Of a stretch of DNA of 64,000 nucleotides, positions 16,719 to 23,093 are shown piece by piece. A program made the position numbers and the translations under genes. Below the pieces are notes generated by a model that saw nothing but the letters and a program-made list of their open reading frames with translations, searched no databases and had not been told where the DNA came from. Numbering within the stretch: position 1 is the first letter of the stretch; each line of letters begins with the position of its first letter. The stretch comes from Vicinamibacterales bacterium (GTDB taxonomy: Bacteria > Acidobacteriota > Vicinamibacteria > Vicinamibacterales > 2-12-FULL-66-21). The stretch lies in contig DASXLB010000060.1 in assembly GCA_036496585.1 (NCBI GenBank), positions 62,001 to 126,000 of the forward strand. The letters are read 5' to 3'.

Positions 16719-17554
16719 GCGCGCGCGAGCTGCGCCAGACGCGCGGCGCCGAGCGCGATCGCGTCGGCCCCGAGCGTGGAGAACTCGACGCGCAGGTCAG
16801 TCATGGCTTCGGGCGGCAGACGCCGCGTGCACTCCTGCCGCGCCGCGTCGAGCATCAGATCGGCCACCGCGATGCTGCCACTGACCACGACCACTTCCGG
16901 GTCGATCGCGGCGGCGAGCGTCGCGACGGCCATGCCGATGTACTTCGCGGTATCCCGCACGACCGAAATCGCGACGCCGTCCCCCAGGCGCGCGCCGTCG
17001 AACACCATGGCGCCCGTGATCGCGTCGACCGATCCGCCGGCGAGCTCGAGCACGCGGGACCGGTCGCCGGCCTGGATGCGCCACGACAGGCGATGGGCTA
17101 TTCCCTTCGACGAGATTTCCGCGGCGAGACTGCCGCGCCGGCGGTAGTCCTGCCGCTCGACCGGGTTGATCGCCAGCCAGGCCGCGGCGCCGGCGCGGTT
17201 GTGCGCGCCCGTCCATGGCCGGCCGTCGAGCAGCAGCCCGGCAAACACGTCGTCGCCGATGTGCAGGCAGATGGCGTGGCGGGCGCCGACTGCCGCGCCG
17301 ACCCAGTGCTCTGCGGCGACCGCCGCGGCGCCGGGCGTGCAGCGGGCGAGGATGCGCGGCTCCGACAGCGGCACGTCAGCATCCTCGACCGGACTGGCGA
17401 CGCCGCCGAAATCGGCCGGCTGGAGGCTGGTCGCCTCGTGCACCGCGTCGCGCGCATCTCCGCCGACCGCGCGTGCGACGATCCGTCCCGCATCGTCGAC
17501 GACGACGGCGCGGGCACAGGCCGGATCGGACAGGTCAAGACCGAGGGTGTGCAT
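16715..17554 (-). CDS. degenerate ROK-family protein, probably not an active sugar kinase
   Basis: A 279-residue protein aligned by overall layout to ROK kinases/regulators (LGLDL start, INPVE and REGSL-like middle, PEVVVVSGSIAVADLM and GADAIALGAARL end). The catalytic apparatus is missing. The amino-terminal phosphate loop reads DLSDPACARAV instead of DxGGT, the ND-type catalytic region reads RCTPGAAAVAAEH, the second phosphate loop reads IGDDVFAG instead of GTGIGGG, and the Cys-Gly zinc cluster is replaced by RQDYRRRGSLAA. The start is the ATG at 17552-17554, inside the end of the upstream gene by 20 bases. It is most likely a pseudokinase or sugar sensor serving nagA. No helix-turn-helix is seen. 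Confidence 0.75.
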   Translation of the reverse strand: MHTLGLDLSDPACARAVVVDDAGRIVARAVGGDARDAVHEATSLQPADFGGVASPVEDADVPLSEPRILARCTPGAAAVAAEHWVGAAVGARHAICLHIGDDVFAGLLLDGRPWTGAHNRAGAAAWLAINPVERQDYRRRGSLAAEISSKGIAHRLSWRIQAGDRSRVLELAGGSVDAITGAMVFDGARLGDGVAISVVRDTAKYIGMAVATLAAAIDPEVVVVSGSIAVADLMLDAARQECTRRLPPEAMTDLRVEFSTLGADAIALGAARLAQLARA

Positions 17555-17957
17555 CGATATGCCACTCCACCTTGCGCCGCTCCAGGGGCAGCGGGCGCGG
17601 CTCCGGGTTCCGGAACAGCTCACGATCGGCGCGCAACAGCAGCCGGCGCAGCCACCGTTCGTCGGGGACGCAGAAGACGATCACCCCCGCGCCCTCGTCA
17701 GGAGGGAACGACCGGTCGTCGAGATAGTCGCGATCGAGGGTCACCAGAGTGCGCCCGAGCTGACGGGCGAGGCGATAGTGCTCGATGTCGCGGGCGCGGC
17801 GCAAGTCGTCGTGCTCGATGACCGACAGCACGTCCCATCCCAGGCGCTCGCGCATGTAGCCGATCGCCCCGAGCGGCACGTTGGCGTCCGCGTAGACACG
17901 TGGCCGGGTCGCCGCCTGTTCGACAAACGGTCCGAGCTCGGAAAAGAGTGTGCCCAT
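17535..17957 (-). CDS. DUF5615 PIN-like domain protein
   Basis: A 140-residue protein with a PIN-like (Mut7-C/DUF5615) domain, a family related to ribonuclease toxins. Acidic residues expected at the active site are visible in VYADANVPLGAIGYM, VIEHDDLRRARD and LVTLDRDYLDDRSFPP. The usual DUF433 antitoxin partner is not adjacent. The ATG at 17955-17957 is preferred to a TTG two codons upstream. The gene overlaps the ROK start by 20 bases and so heads the ROK-nagA-DUF4097 set, which is unusual. Whether it acts as a nuclease is not shown. Confidence 0.75.
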   Translation of the reverse strand: MGTLFSELGPFVEQAATRPRVYADANVPLGAIGYMRERLGWDVLSVIEHDDLRRARDIEHYRLARQLGRTLVTLDRDYLDDRSFPPDEGAGVIVFCVPDERWLRRLLLRADRELFRNPEPRPLPLERRKVEWHIDAHPRS

Positions 17958-17960
17958 TTT

Positions 17961-18092
17961 CAAAGCACGAAGGATGCGAAGGGTATGAAGGAGGCGAAGG
18001 AACCGAAGGAACGTGCGCTCATCATCGGTGTCTATCCAGCGCCGCTGGTTCCTTACCGAGCTCCTTCGCGTCCTTCCCCTTCGTGTTCTTTG
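17961..18092. repeat. inverted pair of GAAGG-rich 9-base degenerate repeats
   Basis: On the plus strand, five 9-base units of the form N-GAAGG-NNN run from 17968 to 18012 after CAAAGCA. On the minus strand, a matching CAAAGAACACGAAGG array runs from 18092 back to 18048, with GAAGG-type cores spaced by 6, 9 and 12 bases. The arms face each other across ~35 bases containing the stop codon of the deoxyhypusine-synthase-like gene. RNA from either strand could fold into a long imperfect purine/pyrimidine stem. Because the units keep a multiple-of-three spacing, the minus arm is also translated as a Lys-rich tail. Confidence 0.7.
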
Positions 18093-19221
18093 CTTGTTTG
18101 AGGAGGTCCGCTACGAGTGCGTCGCGCTTGTGCACCAGCTCACGGCGCGGCCGCTGGTTGTGCGCGGAGCCGACGGCGTATTCGCAGAAAAGGGGGAAGG
18201 CGATCGTCGAGTCGCAGTAGGTGACGACGGTGTCGGGCAGCACGCCGGGGTTCACCTTGCCCCAGCTCACGGCTTCCGCGGGGGTGGCGCCCGAGAGGCC
18301 GCCCCAGACGACCTGGTCGGTCGTGATCTGGATGAAATAGTCGTTGCCGCCCTTGGGGATGCCGTAGACCTCCCACAGCGTCGGCTGTCCCTGCAGGTAG
18401 AAGTTCTTCGGCGATCCGCCGCCGAGGATCACGCAGCCGTTCTTGTGGCCGGCCAGGATGATGGCGCAAACCTCGTTGACGTCGCGGTTGGGATCGATCA
18501 TCAACGTGCTGCCGTTCATCAGCTCGTGATAGGCGATGTTCATGCCGATCGAGCTGTCGCCCGGCGACGACGTGTAGATCGGCACTCCGCACTGCGCCGC
18601 CTTCGCCACCACCGAGTACTCGGCGCAGCCGGGCTGACGCGCCAGCAGATCCTGGCCTAAACGGTAGTGCAGCTCGGAGGTGGGCACCGGCCCGGACATC
18701 TTCGACCGCACCAGGAAGTCGCGGATGTACGCGTCGGTCTCGAGCAGGACGGTGGCCGGGAACAGGACGTCGTAGATGCGGATGATGCCCTGTTCGTAGA
18801 GCTCGACGTCATCGAGAAACGGCGAGCCGCGGTGCAGCGTGAAGTTCAGCGCGTAGTGGAGATCGTGGTAGAGATTGGCGCCGGTGCTGATCACGAAGTC
18901 GATCAGTCCCCGCTCCATCAGCTCGATGACGCAGCCGCCGAGCCCCGCCGGCGTGAGCGCCCCCGCGACCGTGAGCCCGATGGTGGTGTCATTGTCGGGC
19001 GCCAGCATCTTGTCCGCGAAGATCGTGCAGGCTTCCGAGAGACGGCCGGCGTTGAACGCCTGAAACCCGCCGTCGATGAGCGTCCGCACGGCCTGATCGC
19101 CGGTCGGCCGGTAGTAGCGGATCGGCTTGCCTTCGAGGTAGCGGCCGGGACCCTTCGACGCGGGCGCTCGTCCTTCGGCCTGGGTCGGGCCGTGTGCGTC
19201 GCTCGAAGGACGGTGCGGCAT
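18022..19221 (-). CDS. deoxyhypusine synthase family protein
   Basis: A 399-residue member of the deoxyhypusine synthase fold. In eukaryotes and archaea the enzyme transfers a butylamine group from spermidine to a lysine of eIF5A; bacterial homologues are mostly of unknown function or homospermidine-synthase-like. NAD- and spermidine-site regions are clear: TVAGALTPAGLGG, VISTGANLYHDLHYAL and YTSSPGDSSIGMN. The catalytic-lysine segment EAVSWGKVNPG and AIILAGHKNGCVILGGGSPKNF are also intact. The first ~30 residues and the last ~25 (repeat-derived, Lys-rich) are extra. The start is the ATG at 19219-19221, eight bases after TATTCT. The substrate is unknown. Confidence 0.88.
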   Translation of the reverse strand: MPHRPSSDAHGPTQAEGRAPASKGPGRYLEGKPIRYYRPTGDQAVRTLIDGGFQAFNAGRLSEACTIFADKMLAPDNDTTIGLTVAGALTPAGLGGCVIELMERGLIDFVISTGANLYHDLHYALNFTLHRGSPFLDDVELYEQGIIRIYDVLFPATVLLETDAYIRDFLVRSKMSGPVPTSELHYRLGQDLLARQPGCAEYSVVAKAAQCGVPIYTSSPGDSSIGMNIAYHELMNGSTLMIDPNRDVNEVCAIILAGHKNGCVILGGGSPKNFYLQGQPTLWEVYGIPKGGNDYFIQITTDQVVWGGLSGATPAEAVSWGKVNPGVLPDTVVTYCDSTIAFPLFCEYAVGSAHNQRPRRELVHKRDALVADLLKQAKNTKGKDAKELGKEPAALDRHR

Positions 19222-19229
19222 ATATCGGG

Positions 19230-19235
19230 AGAATA
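19230..19235 (-). promoter_or_regulatory. -10-like box of the deoxyhypusine-synthase-like gene
   Basis: TATTCT ends eight bases before the ATG at 19221, again the leaderless spacing. There is no Shine-Dalgarno. Confidence 0.4.
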
Positions 19236-19291
19236 GCAGACGGATCGCGGAATGACACGGCTAGTGTGCAGTCGGCCCGCGCTCGAGCCGA

Positions 19292-19309
19292 AACCTGACT
19301 TGACAGGTT
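19292..19309. promoter_or_regulatory. inverted repeat in a divergent intergenic gap, possible operator
   Basis: AACCTG-N6-CAGGTT forms a perfect 6-base-arm palindrome and contains a TTGACA on the plus strand. It lies in the 126-base gap between the deoxyhypusine-synthase-like gene and the small membrane-protein gene at 19348. No good -10 box follows at 16-18 bases, so a protein-binding site is only a suggestion. Confidence 0.25.
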
Positions 19310-19347
19310 AGGGGCGGGAGAGCGACTGTACTCCTCCGCGCGTCAGG

Positions 19348-19764
19348 ATGACGGATACACACTCGCTGCTGGTCTGGGTGATTGCCGGCGCCGTCGTGGT
19401 GCTGGCCGGTCTCGTGGCCGCCGTGGCGGCGCGCGGACGGCGTCTGCCCGGCGAACACGTGTTCGTGGCCAGCCGCTGGAGCCGCGGCAACCATCTGTTG
19501 CCCGCGCAGGTGGCGATTATGCCGACCGAGGTCGTGCAGTACGTGCCGGGCTGGGTGGGGCGGCGGGAGCACACGATTCACATGGCACACGTCGCGTCGG
19601 TCGACATCTCGACGAACCTCTTCTTCTCGAACATCGAGATCGAAACCACCGGCGGCACCGACCCGGTGCGCTGCCACGGACACCGGAAGCACGACGCGAT
19701 CGAGATGAAGCGCCTGATCAACGAATACCAGTCGGCGTACTACAAGGACGGTCCCCGCCCATGA
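19348..19764 (+). CDS. small membrane-anchored PH-domain-like protein
   Basis: A 138-residue protein with one amino-terminal transmembrane helix (about residues 8-28, LLVWVIAGAVVVLAGLVAAV) and a short cytoplasmic domain of alternating strands (VFVASRWSRGNHLLPAQVAIMP, VDISTNLFFSNIEIETT). The last half resembles bacterial PH-like domains that sit at the membrane. The function is unknown. It is followed 63 bases later by the sigma-54 activator on the same strand. Confidence 0.65.
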   Translation: MTDTHSLLVWVIAGAVVVLAGLVAAVAARGRRLPGEHVFVASRWSRGNHLLPAQVAIMPTEVVQYVPGWVGRREHTIHMAHVASVDISTNLFFSNIEIETTGGTDPVRCHGHRKHDAIEMKRLINEYQSAYYKDGPRP

Positions 19765-19827
19765 CGGGCGGCAAGGCCTGTTCGACCACCCCCGGCAGGG
19801 AGCCGGACATGCCCGTTGCCGCGACCG

Positions 19828-21168
19828 ATGTCTAATACCGACAACCTGATGGCACGGCGCGCCGACCCGGCGGAGGTGGCGGCACGGTTCACCGGACTCG
19901 TGCAATCGCCGCTGCGCGCCGGCATCCTGCGCTTCATCTGCGCCCGGCCCGACGAGAACTTCGACGTCGAAGCGCTGATGCAGACGTTCGGCCGCATGCG
20001 GCTCGACGTCGACAACTGCGTCCGCGAACTGGTCGCCTTCGGGATCGCCAAGAAAATCACGCCGCCGGGCGGCGGCGCCCCGCGCTACGGCTTCGTGCAG
20101 CCCGAGGGAGACGCCGTGCACGATCTCCTCGACGAGTTCCTCGAGCGCCGCGCCACCGTCAGCAGCGAAGACCGTTCGCCGGCCGTCCAGCGCTTCCGCG
20201 AGATGATCGGCCGCGACGAGAAGATGCTCGTCATCTTCGAATGGATCCGCACGGCGGCGAAGTCCGACATCTCGGTGCTGATCCTCGGGCCGACCGGATC
20301 GGGCAAGGAGCTCGTGGCGCGGATGATCCACGAGCTGTCGCGCCGGGCGACCCATCGTTTCCAGGCGGTCAACTGCGCCGCCCTCCCCGACACGCTCTTC
20401 GAGTCGGAGATCTTCGGCTACGAAAAAGGGGCGTTCACCGGCGCGCACGAGCGCAAGCCGGGGCGGCTCGAGCTCTCCAACAACGGCACGCTCTTCCTCG
20501 ACGAGATCGGCGACATGTCGCTGATGGCGCAGGCCAAGCTGCTGCGCGTGCTCGAGGAGCGCCGCTTCGAGCGGCTCGGCGGCAACACCTCCATCGAGGT
20601 CAACTTCCGCCTCATCTCGGCGACCAACCGCCCGCTCGACCAGTTCGTGCGCGACACGCGGTTCCGCGAAGACCTCTACTACCGCGTCAACGCGTTTTCG
20701 ATCCGGCTGCCCTCGCTGCGCGAGCGCTCGTCCGACATTCCCGTGCTGGCGCAACGGTTCCTCGCGCGCTACTGCGCAGCCAACGGGCTCGCGCTCGACG
20801 GCAAGGCGTTCTCGCGCGAGGCCGCAGATCTGCTGATGCAGTACCACTGGCCCGGCAACATCCGCGAACTCGAGAGCACGGTCTCCCGCGCCGCGCTGTC
20901 GTCGGCCGGCCGCGTCATCCGTCCGCAGGACGTCGAGTTCCTGCACGCCGCCGAGACGCCAGTCGAATCGTCGCGCGAACGGCTGCCGTCGCTGGCCGAT
21001 GCCGAGCGGGCCCACATCGGGCGCGTGCTGGAGAGCGTGCACTGGAACAAGAAGCAGGCCGCCGCGGTGCTCGAGATCAGCCGCGGCACGCTGTATCGAA
21101 AGATCGTCGAATACGGACTCGAGGAGGCGCCTCCCGCCTCGCGGACCAAGACGGACAAGGCGGAGTAG
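19828..21168 (+). CDS. sigma-54-dependent transcriptional activator with winged-helix-like amino terminus
   Basis: A 446-residue bacterial enhancer-binding protein. The central AAA+ domain has Walker A GPTGSGKE, the sigma-54-contacting loop GAFTGA, Walker B LFLDEIGDM and the arginine-finger region FREDLYYRVNAFSI. A Fis-type helix-turn-helix is at the carboxyl end (WNKKQAAAVLEISRGTLYRKI). Instead of a receiver or GAF domain, the first ~105 residues look like a winged-helix domain (SPLRAGILRFICARPDENF and following), so its signal is not an ordinary phosphorylation. The ATG at 19828 is chosen; a TTG four codons upstream is possible. It precedes the protease/cyclic-di-GMP operon and may control it. 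Confidence 0.92.
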   Translation: MSNTDNLMARRADPAEVAARFTGLVQSPLRAGILRFICARPDENFDVEALMQTFGRMRLDVDNCVRELVAFGIAKKITPPGGGAPRYGFVQPEGDAVHDLLDEFLERRATVSSEDRSPAVQRFREMIGRDEKMLVIFEWIRTAAKSDISVLILGPTGSGKELVARMIHELSRRATHRFQAVNCAALPDTLFESEIFGYEKGAFTGAHERKPGRLELSNNGTLFLDEIGDMSLMAQAKLLRVLEERRFERLGGNTSIEVNFRLISATNRPLDQFVRDTRFREDLYYRVNAFSIRLPSLRERSSDIPVLAQRFLARYCAANGLALDGKAFSREAADLLMQYHWPGNIRELESTVSRAALSSAGRVIRPQDVEFLHAAETPVESSRERLPSLADAERAHIGRVLESVHWNKKQAAAVLEISRGTLYRKIVEYGLEEAPPASRTKTDKAE

Positions 21169-21230
21169 CCGCCGGATCGAAACACGCTCAGGTCGCTCAG
21201 TCGTAACGAGTTGCGACCGAATTGACAGGG

Positions 21231-21253
21231 AACTGTTCAGAAACAGCACAGTT
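21231..21253. promoter_or_regulatory. possible operator upstream of the subtilase operon
   Basis: AACTGT (21231-21236) and ACAGTT (21248-21253) form an inverted repeat with an 11-base spacer, and a smaller hairpin CTGTT-CAGA-AACAG lies inside it. It sits about 160 bases before the preferred subtilase start in a 242-base gap. No convincing sigma-54 (-24/-12) promoter is seen nearby. Confidence 0.25.
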
Positions 21254-21410
21254 TCGATACGGGATCTTGGTCCCGCCGCGTAAATCCCGATCCGAAGATA
21301 CCGTTAACTGTCCTATCATCAATGCGTTGCGGAGACATCAAAGGATGCAGCTCTCCGGCAGCCGCCTTGCAGATCGACGGAACCTCAGGCGGCTGTCCGC
21401 CTACCCTGCG

Positions 21411-23093
21411 ATGAAGCTGTCACGGCTGCTGTCGATCGGTCTCCTGCTGCTGGCGTGTTCGACGCCGGTCGGGGCAGGGCTGCCCGCCGGTGGCAAGCTG
21501 GATTCCGAACTGCGCGAACGCGCGCTGGCACCGCGCGGCCACTCGCGCGTCATCGTTCGACTCGACGATGGCATCAACGGAGACGTCGTGATCCGCCGCG
21601 CCCACGGGGCCGCCGGACGCCGGCTCGCCTCGGTCGGCGCGCAGGTCGCTGACGTCCCTGACGGCGCGCTCGACGAGCTGGCCAGCCAGCCGGGCGTCAG
21701 CCGGGTAAGCCTCGATCGCCGTATCGAGGCCACGCTCGAGCGGACCGGCGCCACCATCGGTTCGACCTACGTCCAGCAGACCCTCGGACTCGACGGCAAC
21801 GGCGTCGGCATCGCCGTCGTCGACTCCGGCGTCACCGCCTGGCACGACGACCTCGGCGCGAACCGGGTCGTCCGATTCGCCGACTTCGTGGGTTTCCAGG
21901 CTGCGCCCTACGACGACTACGGCCACGGCACGCACGTCGCCGGCATCCTCGCGGGCAGCGGCTACGACTCGGGCGGCAGGCGACGCGGCATCGCGCCCGG
22001 CGCGACGCTCCTCGTCGAGAAGGTGCTCGACGGCGCCGGGCAGGGCTACATCAGCAACGTGATCGCCGCGATCGACTACGCGATCGCCAACAAGGACGCG
22101 CTGCACCTGCGCATCGTCAACCTGTCGGTCGCCGCCGGCGTCTACGAGTCGTACACGACCGACCCGCTGACGCTGGCTGCCAGGCGCGCGGTCGAGGCCG
22201 GCCTCGTGGTGGTGTCGGCGGCAGGCAATCTTGGAAAAGCGGCAGATGGGTCGCCGCAATACGGCGGCATCGGCGCGCCGGGGAACGCCCCCTGGGTGAT
22301 CACGGTCGGCGCGTCGAGCGAAAACGGCACGGCCGACCGCTCCGACGACACGGTCGCCCCGTTCAGCTCGCGCGGGCCGGGCGCGATCGACCTCCAGTCC
22401 AAGCCCGATCTGGTCGCGCCCGGCGTCGGCATCGAGTCGCTCGCGGAAGCAGGCAGCACGCTCTACACGACCAAGCCGCTGATGCGGCTGTGGGGCACGG
22501 TCCCGACTGCGACCGAGCCGTATCTGTCGTTGAGCGGCACCAGCATGGCCTCGCCGGTCGTCAGCGGCACGATTGCGCTGATGCTGGAGGCCAATCCGAC
22601 GCTGACGCCGAACCAGGTGAAAGCGGTGCTGCAGTTCACGGCCGAGAGCCGCGCCGGTTACGACGAGCTCACCGAGGGAGCGGGATTCCTGAACGCACGC
22701 GGTGCCGTGGAATTGGCTCAGTCGCTGGCCGCGGGGGGCACGTTCGATGCCTCCACGACGCATACGGATCCGACGCCGTGGAGCGGCCACGTGATCTGGG
22801 GCAACCATCTGCTTGCCGGCCGCACCCTCATCGACACCGCGCCCGTCTGGGCAACGGGGGCCCTCTGGGGGACAGTCGGTGTCGAGGGAACGGAGGAGGG
22901 TGGCGGCAGCAACGATCTCGGAGCGGCCACGAACTCTAACGCGGGCAGGACTGTCGGTGCCACGTCGGCATCCGGCGAATCCGACAACATCGTCTGGGGG
23001 ACCGCGGACGAGGTCGACGACGTCCTCTGGACCGCCCCGCCAGCCGGACCCCGGCCGCGCCGGGTCACCCCCGCGAACGGATCGCTGAGATGA
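21411..23093 (+). CDS. secreted subtilisin-like (S8) serine protease with W-G repeats
   Basis: A 560-residue secreted protease. The start MKLSRLLSIGLLLLACSTPVG gives a proper signal peptide. An in-frame ATG at 21345 would place 22 residues before it. A short inhibitor-like pro-region precedes the catalytic domain. The triad and oxyanion residues are Asp in VVDSGVTAWHDD, His in YGHGTHVAGILAG, Asn in SAAGNLGKA and Ser in LSGTSMASPVVSG. The last ~110 residues are low-complexity with repeated W-G motifs (HVIWGNHLL, GALWGTVGV, NIVWGTADE), which may mediate surface or self-association. Its TGA overlaps the next ATG by four bases. Confidence 0.93.
   Translation: MKLSRLLSIGLLLLACSTPVGAGLPAGGKLDSELRERALAPRGHSRVIVRLDDGINGDVVIRRAHGAAGRRLASVGAQVADVPDGALDELASQPGVSRVSLDRRIEATLERTGATIGSTYVQQTLGLDGNGVGIAVVDSGVTAWHDDLGANRVVRFADFVGFQAAPYDDYGHGTHVAGILAGSGYDSGGRRRGIAPGATLLVEKVLDGAGQGYISNVIAAIDYAIANKDALHLRIVNLSVAAGVYESYTTDPLTLAARRAVEAGLVVVSAAGNLGKAADGSPQYGGIGAPGNAPWVITVGASSENGTADRSDDTVAPFSSRGPGAIDLQSKPDLVAPGVGIESLAEAGSTLYTTKPLMRLWGTVPTATEPYLSLSGTSMASPVVSGTIALMLEANPTLTPNQVKAVLQFTAESRAGYDELTEGAGFLNARGAVELAQSLAAGGTFDASTTHTDPTPWSGHVIWGNHLLAGRTLIDTAPVWATGALWGTVGVEGTEEGGGSNDLGAATNSNAGRTVGATSASGESDNIVWGTADEVDDVLWTAPPAGPRPRRVTPANGSLR

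Noticed and set aside
19300..19328. TTGACA as a -35 element for the gene at 19348
   Set aside because: The only -10-like sequence (TGTACT) is 21 bases away, too far for a normal promoter.
21222..21250. TTGACA upstream of the subtilase as a sigma-70 promoter
   Set aside because: No acceptable -10 box occurs at 16-18 bases.
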